DNA from: Chloromonas sp. AAM2 | Lineage: Eukaryota; Chlorophyta; Chlorophyceae; Chlamydomonadales; Chlamydomonadaceae | Length of the DNA stretch: 64,000 bases | Assembly: GCA_004335635.1 (NCBI GenBank) | Contig: QAXH01001150.1 | Span: 35,749-99,748, forward strand | Reading direction: 5' to 3' | Part shown: positions 45,824 to 58,892 of the stretch, piece after piece | How positions within the stretch are numbered: position 1 is the first letter of the stretch | Layout of the letters: each line of letters begins with the position of its first letter | Position numbers and translations under genes: made by a program | The notes under the pieces: model-generated | Told to the model about the DNA's origin: nothing | Seen by the model: the letters and a program-made list of their open reading frames with translations, nothing else | Database searches by the model: none

Positions 45824-46991
45824 GGAAGGACGTTGACTTCGCCTGGTCATGTTGGCCTTGGTCAGCCGCCGCTGACCGGAAAGCACTGCAGCCCTATAGG
45901 CTGGTCACATTATTGGACACATGTGTTTACTGGATTCATTAACTTGTTTTGGGTCATGGTTGCGGTGGCGCGGTCAAGGACGGCTGTCAGCACTGCACCA
46001 TCTCTGATAGGCTGTTACCAAACGCAGCTATGTTCTACTGGACTTTTCAACTCGTGTGTGTGCTGTGTTGCGTTTAAGTGACTGCATGCCGGACAGGTTT
46101 TGTGCTGCTTGCCATACGACACCTGCCGTTCTTACCAGAACTTCAGTGACATTATTCTGAACATATATTCTTTGTGTTGCTGTCTGCCACAGACAGACCT
46201 TCGTCCATTCCTTTGCTGAATGTTCCGTTCTCGTTGTTGGGATGGAGTTGTGCATCACTGCTATGCCATATCGTTCGGTTTCAATCGGTCGGATATGATG
46301 AGGATTCGTTGCACAGCTCCAGCAGTCCTTTAATGATTGGCCTTTGCCATCTGTTGCCAGTTCTGGGACAATTTCTGTGTGACACCCAGTCCCACTGTCC
46401 CAGGTGCACGACCTCAGAAAAGCACCAGCAAAAAAAGCAAAAAAAAGAAGTTTGCCAGTTCTGGGACAATTCCTATGTTCTGCACTGAAGCCAATGCTAC
46501 TGTGGCGCGACCTGTCTTGAAAGATTTGGTTCTCAGTGTGTCCTTCTCATGTGTGGGTCCATCCATTGCATCACCTTAAAGGTCCGGATGTTGGTTGACC
46601 ATGGTGGCAAAAGTTAAGTGGCGGGCAGTGGTTTTCTTGAGGCAGTCGTCTGTAACTTGAGTCCACGTCCATGTGCGCACGTCCATGTGAGTCCACGTCC
46701 ATGTGCGCACTGTATCCACTTCCGTGTATATCGCTTGATGACATCATGGTCAGGAGTGCGAAAAACATACAACAATCGTTGCTGCACATCATGTACTTGT
46801 GCTGTACAAACAGAGGTAAAGCAAATCGTGGGTTGCCAACCATTTATTGCGTCATGCATATACGTCAGTCGGCTGTGCAGTCCCTTGACCCCAGAGATGA
46901 TGCATAGCCGCTAGTCCGAAGCAATTCCTGCTTTGACAGAGCACCAAGCAGAACCAATCAGAACCCTGTGCTTCAAGCAGAACCATTACTG
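45824..46991. other. Intergenic with MITE-like ends and short direct repeats
   Basis: It contains two direct copies of the MITE end (46345-46476) and a 23-bp direct repeat (TGAGTCCACGTCCATGTGCG...) at about 46658 and 46687. No gene recognised. Confidence 0.5.
46345..46476. mobile_element. MITE-like ends, copy 4 (two direct copies)
   Basis: GTTGCCAGTTCTGGGACAAT at 46353 and GAAGTTTGCCAGTTCTGGGA at 46448 lie in the same orientation, separated by an A-rich stretch. Probably two truncated insertions. Confidence 0.55.
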
Positions 46992-48518
46992 TTAGCAGCA
47001 CGACCAGAAACGATTGTCACACAAGCCATCCACAGCTCTGGCCATCCCTCCTTGCCACGTCTGTGAGTACACACACGCATGCTGCCTGCCTTGCGCTGCC
47101 TCCTCATGCTGACGCCGCACCCTATTGCTGTAGGCACTACTGGATGTCAGGAACAGCAGCAGGTTACTGGTCAGCTCGCTAACCCTAAGCCTAGGCCCGG
47201 TGAGGACAGGCGATGCCTTGCCCAGTTTGCGTGCTGCCCTTGCTGCCCTGAACTGCCGTTGCCGTCCGAATGATAGCTGGCCAGTGCAGGCCAGGTACGT
47301 GTGGAATGCCAGCATGCCGCCCAGGCAGACCAGGGACACCAGGAGGAAGTAGAGGGCGAAGGCCCAGAAGAGCTGCTGCCTCCAGGGGCTCTTGCGTAGG
47401 CAGCTGACTGCGGCGTGAATTCCAGGGCCGATCAACACAACCTGTGGCAGCAGTGCTGTCACACAAACTTGCAAAGTCCAGCAGCACACTTTGCACAAGG
47501 AACAGGTTTGGAACTGTGTGAAGGTTTGAACGCGCGCCTCACACACACATGGATGCTCAGGCCTAAGCTGAAGTGCTTGCCTGCTTGCTTGCCTACAGAT
47601 AAACTGCAGAAGTCGTACATCATCCAGGCAATTGATTCTCTGACATTCGACGATGACGCGTATGCACCTGTACCCAGATAAATCCCGTGCATGAACTAAT
47701 CACTACCGGGCATCGATTCTTTGATGCATATATGTGCAAGACACCTAGCCACGGTGCACCTGCACTCGCAGCCTGAGCCCAGACACATGTGGCTCTCACC
47801 TGCCACAGCAGATACCACCAGAACCATGCATGGTTGGAGCGGGAGATGCAGCCACCCACAAACACACAGTGATGGTCCCAGCCAAGCACACAGCGATTGC
47901 AGAAGATACTGAACAGCAGCAGGCGCGTTAAAGCAAATCTAAAGAAAGCTGAGCTGATCTGCAGTCTGCAGAATCTGGTCTTCTGTTACATGCCTGCTGA
48001 TACATGCCTGCTGATACATGCTGACACCGTGAAACCCTCCCTCACATTTGTTGATGACTGCTTTAATCGCAAATCCTGAAGCCACGCTGTCCGTGTTCTG
48101 GCAAGAAGCAAGCACCTCACATCCCCATCCCAATCTGCGTGTTGCAGATGTCAACATGATGTGGTATGAGACGTGCTCACCAGTGCTTGACTTCGGGTGC
48201 AGCAGCAGCCTTACACAGATGACAGACTGGCTCAGGTTTCTGCGAACCATGCTCGCTGTAACCATGCTCATGGTCCGCCTCGCAATCCACATCATGCGTT
48301 GGTGCAGCGAAGGTGGGCTTGGTCCATATGATGATCAGGTACATGACGCTCGTGGGCAGGAGCAACATCACGAAAACCGCCTTGGTGGCTGCAGACACCT
48401 TGTCCGAGGCAAGGATCTTCCATGTTGCCATGGAGTGCACAACCAGCCAGACGCCACGTGTCAGGGCGTGAATTGCTACCACAGCAAGAGGGTGCAACAC
48501 CTCACGCTTTTTGCCCAT
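46992..48518 (-). CDS. DHHC-type palmitoyltransferase
   Basis: Integral-membrane protein S-acyltransferase. Exons 48181-48518, 47800-47908 and 46992-47441 give 298 aa. Two N-terminal membrane helices are visible (LHPLAVVAIHALTRGVWLVV and TKAVFVMLLLPTSVMYLIII). A His/Asp/Glu-rich loop (DVDCEADHEHGYSEHG) follows, then the Cys-rich domain VCHLCKAAAAPEVKHCIFCN and RCVLGWDHHCVFVGGCISRS; the DHHC Cys is the acyl acceptor. A helix WFWWYLLW and a further helix (QLFWAFALYFLLVSLVCLGG) follow. The tail is basic and ends DNRFWSCC. The residues after DHHC are VFVGGC rather than the common PWxxNC. A short exon between 47441 and 47800 cannot be excluded, since the third membrane helix looks short. Confidence 0.88.
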
Positions 48519-48927
48519 GTTCTTGTTGGTGGGGCATTGAGCTAGTCAACGGTCAAGGCGGGCTGCTGCTGCCTGTTGCAGCACAGCCACCGTGGAGTTG
48601 CCTGTCGTGGCTTCAAATCATAATCTGTTCAGCAGAACTGATTGGTCGTTCCATGCGCACAGAGGCTCGTTTGCCACTGGCATTTGTCATCAGAACTGTA
48701 GCTAGACTAAGGGAAAGCTCACACGGTATCACTGTATGACGTGAGGACCGCCTGAGCGCATGCCCCATTCAAAGATGGTGCCAGTTTCTCAACAAACCCG
48801 TTTCTCAAATGTCACATTCGCTCGAATGCACACATGGGTCACACTCTCTACACACATGTGTGGCAAGAATCTGTGTACGTATTCTGTATGCATACTGCAT
48901 CTGGGATGTCATCAGGGCGAGTTGGCG

Positions 48928-50634
48928 ATGGCGTTGCATTGCAGTCAACCTGCTCTTGCGGCCCAGGAGCGCTGCTTCAATCCTCGCCCGCCACACGCCA
49001 TCGAGCGCATCGCGCCTGGAAGGCGGAGGCGTTGCAACAATGTTGACTCTAACTGCGACGCACGATCACAAATAGACTGCACAACTTGTGGTTGCAATGG
49101 AGCCGACCGGCAAGTGCTGCCACATCAGCAAGCAAGTCCAGAAGTGCGGACCACAATCCCCCAGATTTTGAGCCATCAACCACGGTTAAGAGATTGCTAT
49201 TGGAGCCCCGGCGCAAACTTGATAGCAGCTGCAGCCCTGACCTGCAGTCTGGGGATGTCAGCTGCTCCTCAACTGGCGCATGCAGCACAGGTTGGTATTG
49301 GGTGTGACACGACTGCCTGCTCGGTATAAGAGCTGCACTGGTATGTGTTAGACCATTGTGTCTGCATACAGCACATTGTGTGGAGCATACTGAACGCCTG
49401 AGCTCAGGTGCATCCAGGTGCCCTTTGTGTTGTTTCACATTTGCATTTACGCAGGATGACATGACAGTTTGTTCACCACAGCAACAGCCAGTGACGCGTA
49501 CATATGAACAGCAGCAGCAGCAGCAAGCGCCCAACGTGTTTGCAGACATCGCGGGCTTGTTCGAGGAAAGAGATCCAATAGAAGCTTTCACCCTGTATGG
49601 TACAAACTTGTGAGTTGCTCGGGCCATGCGTAACCACGCCTGTTTCATGCATGTGTATGCCCTTGGAGTGTGGCCTGATGTGTCTGTGGAAGGACCTGGG
49701 CACATGAGATATGCATGGCTGTAGTAACCAGTCACAGGCAGGTGGCTGAGGCTAAGCATACCGATGCTCTCAGGTAGCATAGCCTTATTGTCAAAGTCTG
49801 TTGTGTTGTGCCTGCAGTAAGAAATTCGTGATTGAGCAATTGAGTGGGGAAAAGGTTGTGTCGCGCAAGCGAGGCTTCTCTGTTGACACGTGCGTGGCCA
49901 GTGCGGGAGCTGCGGAGGAAACGCCCAGCTTCAGGTTCCTACCCGTAGGCGAGAAGGTCAGTGACTGATTGGTAGTAAGGGGGTTCCAAATGACCATCAC
50001 GCAAAGGCAAGCACAGTGTGCAGGCAAGCTGGCCAGAGAAGCACTCTCCAGCATACTTAGGCAGTCAAGCAAGCCACATGCTTATCTGGTGATGCTGTAC
50101 TGACCAACATGCACAAGCCATTGGTGTGCTGACAGGTGCGGACGTCCAGCAACACCCAGTGCAAGCATGCCGAGGGTTCAGACCTGAAACAGACTTGTTT
50201 TCAGTCCTGTGAGCTGGCCTGCACCGCGGGTTTGGACAACTGGGCTGCTGCCAACACGGCCCGCACGGGCTTTGCGCTTCTGGAGAAGGACCGCACTCGC
50301 CTGCTGAGGGCCTGCACACGGGAGTGTGCCACGGACTGCACACGACCGGGTGAGTCAGACATGGACACGAGTCTCACTGCAAGATCTGTTCGAGGAAGAC
50401 ATACAAAACGTAGATTTGTCTCACACATGCAACTGGCAGCTGGCTTTAATTGGCGATCAAGGTTCTGTGTTGTGCAGAATTACTAGCTGGTAGCTGTCAG
50501 TCGAGAACTGAGGCACACGCAATCTTCAGGTATACTTCAACCTTAACCGAGGCATCTTACACGAGCCAAGATCTACCCTTCCGTATCTGATTGCAGGCAA
50601 GGCATACGACTTTTCTATCCCATACCGCAAGTGA
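48928..50634 (+). CDS. Cys-rich plastid (probably thylakoid-lumen) protein of unknown function
   Basis: Exons 48928-49290, 49455-49609, 49818-49956, 50136-50349 and 50597-50634 give 302 aa. A long Arg/Ser/Gln-rich leader ends in a hydrophobic segment with a lumenal-type cleavage site (LIAAAALTCSLGMSAAPQLA, then HAA). The mature part has a glutamine run, a conserved-looking core (ADIAGLFEERDPIEAFTLYG, KKFVIEQLSGEKVVSRKRGF), and a Cys-rich end with regular spacing: CKHAE..., CFQSCELAC, CTRECATDC. It ends KAYDFSIPYRK. No name recognised. The spacing suggests disulfides or metal binding in an oxidising lumen. The start ATG is the first that includes the whole leader; upstream in-frame sequence is also open, so it is uncertain. 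Confidence 0.75.
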
Positions 50635-51569
50635 CATCCGAACTGGCCGGCTGTCAGGCAGCAACAGGAAAAAGACATGAGAGAACAGTGAGGTGACACA
50701 AGCTGCCTGCAGCAGTCTCGCACCTGGATGGTCAGGTCTACCGTTCCAACCCGTGTCTAACGCGGACATTGCCGTACAAGTCTGCACTTTTGAGGGTTGG
50801 AGCCTGACTGGCTTGCCGTGTACAGACGCCTTCAGCTTACATGACCTGCCAGCATCTACTGAGTGTACGTTAGGTAGCACAATAGTGCGTCTAGGTGGGT
50901 AGAGCAACTGCAGTCCGAGTTGGCCCTTGTCAACACAGCTACAGCGGCATGCGTTGGCTGGTCTTGCGACAACAGCGTTTACTCATGTTTGGTTCCTAGC
51001 AGGACTCAAGTAAATGCAAGCGAGTGTGCCGCAGTTCTTGACTTGTACTTCCAAACTGTGGCATTTATGGGTGCGTGTTGTGCAGACAAAGACCCAAAGG
51101 CTGCCTATGTCTCATTCATTCTCCTGTTCAATCGTGTCACGCGTGTCCTGAGAGAAGTTTCCCTTCTTGACCCGAGACGGCCGGGCTGCTTTTGGTACTG
51201 GCTCAGGGTACATACTGATGGCCTGTGCATGTATGCAGGAATAGAATGTTTGCCGGTGCAGCCACGAGTGCTCATATTGATTGCGATTCTCTGTTGAGTC
51301 TATTAAGCATGCATATGTTGTGAATCAGGGGACGAGGCGGCATTAATCAGATTAAGGGCAATGGGTAAACCAGGAAGAGCTGCGCCAATCGGCAGCTGCT
51401 GATCAGCTCAATCAATCGACCACAAGAGAAGCTGTACGAAAAGTAAAGCCTGCATGTAATAGCTGAAGATATGTTCTGCGTGCATCCAGTACTCGCGCAA
51501 AATGTTTTACCAACAAAAGGAAAATCGTTGGCCGATGCCCGGGTGCTCATCACAATTATGCCTCCTTAC
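50635..51569. other. Intergenic / possible 3' end of CAP-G
   Basis: The last exon(s) of the minus-strand CAP-G gene probably lie here but were not identified. A plus-strand frame of 125 codons (50920-51297) is open but shows no family features. Confidence 0.45.
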
Positions 51570-54500
51570 CTTGCTTACGCGGGCTACGACTTCGTCAACC
51601 TGTGCCTGTGTGAAGCCGGCAGATCCGGCAGTCTCCGCGGCCGTTGCCATCGTGCTGAAATGCGCGCTGGTCTTCTTCAGCTTTTTGAGCAGGGCGTCTG
51701 GTATCGTGACGGATCGAGGTTGCAAGCATCGCGCCAAGCTCTGTTGGGTTGCCCGGATCGCAATATGGTGTTGCTGTGCGTCCAGGGGCAACACGATGAG
51801 CAACTGCGAGCAGGAGGCAGACATGAAGATTGATCTTTGCACTTGCACTGCCACGATGCGCGGTACTTCACAATTCACACCCACGATAACAAGGATTCCT
51901 TTTTTGTGGACCTTGACCTTGGATACGTCGACGGTATTGGACACTCTGCTGCACAACCAATGCCCAGAAGCTGTCGCTTTGCCCCCCTGCCAGCCATCCC
52001 TGCCACCCTCCCTGCCTCACCCCAGCGAGCTCCTTAGCCAGATCATCTGCTCCATCTGGCGCATCGTCATCCGTCATTAGCGCAGCCAGCTCCACTGCGA
52101 CGGCCACGCACAATACCTGCTCCCAGGACGACTCAGGTGGCGAAGGGTTTGTACATTTGACTGTCACCTGCTCCGCCACCAGTTGCTGGACGAATTTGAT
52201 CAGGTTTGGCGCTGCTGTCTTGGGAGCTGCCTTAGAAGCTGGTTTGCCTTTGCCCAGGGAAATGCTGAGCGCCTGGCGCGTCGCAGGGACCAGGACGTTC
52301 GCCAGGACCAGGCGGTAAGCAGGAATGCTACAGTACTTCTGCAGCAAGCGGACCAACACATCCATGCGTTGATTGGACAGCTAACTCCAGGTTGGCATGG
52401 TTTGACTGCCCATCGGCAGCTGTGAAATACTAGGTTACCAAGTTGGTGCGTTCGAACAACTGGCCACCTTGATCTACATCATGCTCGCCATGCCGCACAG
52501 CTATCTGCAACCCTTTTGCTGCAACACACAGCTACCCAGCAGATCGTTGCTGTGTCACTGACCTGCAAAAACACAACCAGACACTGTCGTACTTCAGGAG
52601 CTGCCTCCAGAGCGGGGTGCACCAGGCAGCACAGGAGCTGACAGAGCAGGGCGTGTGCCTGGGCAGCCTGCATGTGCGGTTGGCAGCACGCAATGCATGC
52701 AACATACAACTGTCTCTGTACAGAGGATTGTGCAGCCCTTCATGCGCACTGGGCTGTTATTCCAAGCATGCTGCCGGCCTGGTTCAACCACTCCTGATTC
52801 AGCCAGCATCTTGGCCCCTCATGGCTGCCCACAGAAATGTGCAGTAAGGTAGCTGTGCGAGCACCGAGGATGCAGGATCGCTGAACTTGCACAGGTTTCA
52901 CCTCCATGCACACACCGTGAGAGCCATGCATGTGCGCTGCATGTGCTGCGCCAGTTTGTCATGCGTGTCCTGGTAGAGCAGGAGCCTTGCAGAGCCCTCA
53001 ACCAGGGCGAGCACCAGCTCACTGCTGAACACAGGGCCCGTGTCTGCCTCAGCGCTGGCATCGCTGCTCCTGGTAGCCCGGGTCTTCCCCCTGAGCAATC
53101 ACTTCGAACACAAATTGAATGCCTTCACAGACGAAGGTGAACTGTGCCGTCAACATCAAGACCGTGGGTCTAACGTACGCAAATATCACTATGATGCCGT
53201 CACAACTTATACCATCGCTGGGTGAACTCCATCGTTGACGTGACAAAGTACGTCATTGCGGTGCTCAAGCCGTGCTCAAGCGATGGCCAAGTACGCTACT
53301 CCAGCTGTCCTGATGCGTTTTCGTGAATGGTGGTCAGTTCACATGCTGCGCTGTCCCTCGGCCATTTCATGAAGCAATTGTCGCGCCTCACCTGGCTGCC
53401 TTCGCCGGGACGCTTATCTGCTGTTGCAACATGTCCGCCATACAGCCCGGCAGATCGCGCCCCTTTGTGCTGTTCAACTGTGTGCCGGCCAGCTGATCCG
53501 CCAGATCGTCCACCTCGCCTCCGTCAACTGCTGCATTGACGCCGTTGCCAGGGCTTGCCCACGCCGCCCATTCCGTAGCCTTAACTCCGCACACCATCAT
53601 GATGTCATACAGCGTTCGCACTGCTTGGGCACGAACGCCCACGTCCACGTCCTCGTGCATCATCCGCCAAGCGCTGGCGCAAGCCCGGGGTAGGATGCAT
53701 GCGCGCGACGGATGTAGGGCGAGCAGGCCCAGCACAGACAGCGAGGCGGCCCTGGAAAGACAGACAGACAGACTGCAGTCAAATAGCTAGTTGAGGGCGA
53801 GCAGGTGTTTCGCTTCCTATCTTGTCGCCCTTACGCGCAGTGTAACTCAACAAGCGTTGTCTCTGCACTGGCGTCTCTGCACTGTGTGGTTTAGCTGATA
53901 CTAGCCAGGCCCTTGTATGCGCGCTTCTGCATACAATCGAAGGCAGTTAGCGTTGAGCGACGAATTGTCGAGGGTTCGTGGTCCGCACCTGACGCTGGGA
54001 CGCACGTGTGCGAGCGCTGGCCATAGCAGATCATCAAAGAGCCAGTGCGATCCGCTGGGAGAGGCTGCGAATGCATCTAGAAGCGCGTTTGTGGCATCCT
54101 GTGTCTGCAGCAGCGCCCATTTCACTTGCGTGATGCATTGGAGCCAGCAGCACGCAACCGACGCATCACCTGCGATGCAACGGACGATGCACACCATCGC
54201 ACGCTTGCAGCCTTGCAATCAATTCCACTATCGCGCGTTCACCTGATTCGGATTCCAGTCCACAGCTTCACATCATCTCATTGATGCGAAGGCTCGTCTA
54301 ACCCTCTGCTTTGGCCTTACCCGCGTCCGCTGTCTTGAGAGCCCACGCCTCCATGCACTCGTGCACAGCACCCAGCAGAGTGTCCAGGTAGTCGGAAGCC
54401 GAGGGCATGAGCCGCACACAGAACTGCGCCAGAGCACGCTCCCACACGCCCTCACCACCGCACCCAGCCAGGACGCAAACACCCTCTTCATTCCTGCAAG

Positions 54501-57500
54501 TAATAACAGTTCCAATGTGGTGCATCGCCTAGTGTTTGCACACGATCCACCTTGCGCCACCCGTTTCAGAGGCCTGTAACTCGCTCGTGTTGACCTTGGC
54601 GCAGCATTCACACAAGTTGGATTATGCCCTGTGCTCAGACGTTGTTGTCGGCCTCACCTAGGGTTGAGGCATAGCAGCAGGCCTGTCAGCAGGTGCTGCC
54701 CCTCCTGCCGGCTGGGCCCATCGGCCCAGTCCTGCATGCAACACGCCACACACGGCATAGCGATAGCTGCTACGTGCCAGAACCAGTATCGCTTGGTCCC
54801 TTTGAGCTGAGAATTGGTCGCGTGCAGCGCTGTCCTGTTGCTGCTGGTCATTGCCTTTGATCAATTGCCGATGAGGCTGATGCAACAATTTGTATGGTAA
54901 AAACCAGATTGTCTTGCCAGTGCAATCACTGGCCTTGTGAACTGCTGTCATGACAAATGACAGGGCATGCCACTTGACGTTATTGCCACACTCCCGTTGT
55001 CCGTACTTAGTATAGGCCTTTGCCCTGCTTAGTAGCACATTATTGTCATGTGGGCAGGACCTGCACACCTTGCACGTGGCTGCTATTTCCAGGAGCTGCA
55101 TGGCGGCAAATCTGTACTGTGGCCCAGCACTCGCATGGTGCTGGAGCAGCTCCACCATCCCTATGTCCGTCTCAGGCAGGGCGGCTTCCAACACCTGCTC
55201 AAGGCAGGCCATCATGCGTGTGAGTGCAGGGGTGATTAGTAGGTTGCCTGCGATTTTCCCTCTCCCCCTGCCCCCGCTGAGCAATCCTTCCCGGACTGAA
55301 GGCCATGTAACCAAGAACAACAAGGCAAGTCATCATGCGTCCTGCTCCACCGTCAAACGTGGCCTTCAGCCTGCAGGCCACTCTGCAGCCTAGTCGAAGC
55401 GAGTTATTCAGCAGTAGCAGAACTGCTCTGATGTCGTGCACAACTGCTCCATGTAACTGAGCTGTGGCCACATACACTGCACACACACACAGCACTCACA
55501 GCCTGGGACGCTGACACCTCTTCCCCGAGCATGAACGCCGCCCCACCGCTCGTGGCAGCTGCTGCCTGGGCGAGCTTCTGCCCTTGCTCATGCAGTGCCA
55601 GGCATGCATACCTCCTGCAAGTAAGCCCCAAACACATGAGCGCTGTCACAGGCATCAACCGCCGGGTAACTGAGCATGTGCTTAGCACATCCCTGGGACG
55701 TCAGTATGCATCTGACATGCCTGAATGTGAGCGTCTAAGAGCCAACCCTGCAAATACCTTTGGGCTATCACAGTGACCATCTGCGCCACGGCACCCGTGC
55801 TGGCCTTGGTTAAGGCAGTGTACACTGATGAATGTGTCTTCTGTGTGACGAATGTGAAGAAGCTGTGTCTTTTCGTGCATGTGCCTGCTTGCAAGAGCAG
55901 CACACTACTGACCTCGTGAATGCCATTTCTGTGCTCATGAGCGTTGTGTGCTGCCTGTCGCCCTCAGAGGCACGCATGCTGCCCCCGGGCATGTGCAGCA
56001 GCAGCTGGGTCAGGTCCAGGTGCTGGGCAGCCACCAGCCGCTCCAGCAACAGGCTGGCAACAACTGCAGCACACCACATTGCACAGTCACACAGTGTTGC
56101 CTCTCAGGTTTTGCTGATGAGGACCACTTTTTTGCAAGCCCCTTCCACAGCTTGCAAGGCCTCAACCCTTGTACTGTCCCTTTCCCCAAGCAAGCTGTGA
56201 CACATAGAACTGGTATATGGAAGCCAGTGTCATCAGCAAATGCCTGCTGGCGACCTGTCAGTGCCCTTACCCGCGTGCTTGACCACGTCCACGTGAGCTA
56301 GCAGCTCATGCACATCGCCCCCACATGCGCCTAGCCAGCTGCGGCACATGTCCGTGGCGGCCCCCTGCACCTCGCTGCTGCGGTCCCTCAGGCCCGCCTC
56401 AAGCAGCGCTATGCGCTGAGCCGACCTGCACGAGTGAGGCCAAGGCGGCTGGCGGATGTTACGTCAAGTCTTCGACACGATATTTTGTTGCTGCCCAGCC
56501 AGTGCTGTAATTGCCTTGTACGGGAAATGATGGCAGCAGGCTGAGGAATCGAGCAAGCTCTGTCCAGAGAGACTTGTTTTTTTTTGATGTGTTTGCACAT
56601 GGGAACAACCACCCAGCTCCAGTAGAGCAACAAGGTACAGGCAACAAGCAGGAGCTTGGTATCCCTGTGTGCGTGTAGGCAGCCATGTGACGTAGCATGT
56701 CACATGTTACATCATACATCACATGTAGTTGCTGCTGCACACGCAGGCAGACCAGGCAAGAGGCAGCACGGAGCAGCTGACTAACCGATGACGCTGAGGC
56801 TTTGAATGAGCCATCCCCACGAGCGGTACCGCACTCACGTGAATACCATGCAGCCCTGACCGCACGTGGCCAGCCGCTTGAACACCATCGTTCGCACCTG
56901 CAAACACGCAGCGCAACGCTGAGCAAGGAATGACACTATGCAGCAGAGCGTGTGCACTATGTGTGCTACTGGTCAAGGTCATGACCAAACATGTAACCTA
57001 CTGGGCAGGTGGTTTCAAGCAAGGAATCAAACCAGCATGAGTATTTGCACCCACCCAGGATGGTTTGCTTACTTGTATTAAAACAAACAAATGCCTGTTG
57101 GCATTCAATGCGCAACGAAACCTGACCTGTGCCATGCGTTGTGCATGTGCGTGTGAGCCTGCCGCACCCAGCATTAGGGACATGTGTGTTTCGCATGTGG
57201 GCGCATGATGGGTCCTGGGCGCGGGTGCAGTCACGTACCTTTGGATTCTCGTCACGTGTACGCTCAAGTAGGCATGGCAGTGTCACCATGGCTACAGGGA
57301 GGTGCTCCAAGATAGCAGCGCGCACGCCCTGACACAGGGGCATGAGCAAATGAGCAAGCCATGCTCATCCTATTATCAGAGAGGCTGAGCGTGCACACGA
57401 GTAGTAATGCTGTTGAACATGGCCATGGAACCTGCAAAACTGGTGGTGGGATGTTGTCTACAGATACTGGTGGGAGCGTAGGTAAATAAAAAGTGTTTTC

Positions 57501-58892
57501 CAGCCCATGCGTGCTCGTGACTTGGGGCTGGGCCTAGGCTACAGGTAGAGGGAGCATGCTGGGCCTGTCTTTTCAATCCCTGGTCATGGAGCTGCAGCTC
57601 GAGCAATACCGTCTGGGAGTCCTTCTGTCATGCAATGCATGCAGTGACGGTTCAAAGGGTCGCGCACATCATGGTCTGAAGGCGGCCTGGTTCTTTCATG
57701 CCTCTGCACCCCACGTCAGCCCTCACAGCTGTAGCGTGCTCCGGAGATGTCGGCTCGCGCACATGCACTCATGCATACCAGGCAGTAGCTCTTGTAGCGC
57801 ACCTGATTTTCCTCCCCACACAGGTGCTTGAGCAATACAGGCAACGGCCCCTCGTCATCAATAAGCTGACCCTGCATGGCAGCCATGCAGAGAGCTTTGA
57901 TGACAACTGCACTGGGCTGCTCCTTAGTCTGTTCCAGTGTTGAAAAAATAGTTTCTGAGCTTGTTTTGATGCCTGCACTTCACGCAGCTGTGACGTACGC
58001 TGTGACGTCAGAGTGAGGGTAACCTGTCACGCCTCTGCTTTGGCTACCGGTTCAGGCCTTTCACGCCCTGCGGGGTTTGCGGACAGGATAGCAGGCCGAG
58101 GGATGGCCACCACCACTACTAGCATGGTGTCCGAACCCCCTTCACATGCATGTTGGACGGCATCGGAACCCTCCCTCCTAGTGATTGGATTACCTCTGGT
58201 TTGTGATGTGAATCAACTCACCTCGCTAGATTGCAGCAGATGAATCAGTGCCATGGCTGCTACCCTGCGGACGTTGGGTATCTTGTCATGCAATCTCTCC
58301 GTCAGTTTCTGCTCCAGCTCCTCTGCAATTTCGTCGCTGATGTAGCTGTGAGCCCCTGCTAGAATCCATTGAATGAGGCTCAGACACTGCACTCTGAGTT
58401 GAGCAGATTGAGGGTACGTGATGAGGCTAAGCTCTGACAAAACTGTCTCTACGCATGTGATAGAGTGCTCGAGGTCATCAGGCCGTCCCTCTACCAGCAG
58501 CTTCAAGAAATGGGCGGCACGCTCCCAGCCAATTGTGCCCTGTGCATAAAGCAAGGCAAAACAAGTTGTGTTGGATACCCATGCGGCTCATGTTCCACAC
58601 CCATTTATCAAAAGAGCTCACGTAGTAGTCGAATGACATGGGCTGCAGAGAAGTGCTTGCACTCCAAGGAAACCAACAGCAGGACACAGGCAGCTGACAG
58701 CCATGGTGCATGTGCAAGTCAGCATTCTCGGACCTTGTCTGCAACGATTAGCTTGCGACATACGTCGATGATTTCCACAGCAAAAATTTTCGGAAGACTA
58801 GCATTGCCCCATAGGTTTTCAATCGCCTTTGGGTCGCAGATGTTCACGGCGTAGTCAGTCACCGTGCTGGCCAGCGTCCGAGATGGCGGCAT
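51570..58892 (-). CDS. CAPG: Condensin complex subunit 3 (CAP-G), HEAT-repeat protein
   Basis: HEAT-repeat subunit of condensin, which compacts mitotic chromosomes. The 5' exons are firm and in phase: 58734-58892, 58222-58539, 57803-57871, 57239-57328, 56839-56897, 56271-56425, then from 56063 leftward. Signatures: ELEQKLTERLHDKIPNVRRV, DDEGPLPVLLKHLCGEENQ, VTLPCLLERTRDENPKVR, then SAQRIALLEAGLRDRSSEVQ and DVHELLAHVDVVKHAVV, in the same order as the family's NVRxQAVxAL, TRDVxExVR, SIAQRVxLLxxGLNDRS and LLxRLDV blocks. Further helical exons continue to 51570-51803 (LDAQQHHIAIRATQQSLARC), including 55500-55615, about 55080-55240, 54660-54760, 54300-54490, 53400-53700 and 51980-52365. Individual joints in this 3' half and the final stop are not resolved. 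The Met at 58892 may be internal, since family N termini are longer. Confidence 0.8.

Noticed and set aside
50920..51297. 125-codon plus-strand frame as a gene
   Set aside because: No recognisable domain, no splice partner, and it lies where CAP-G 3' sequence is expected on the other strand.
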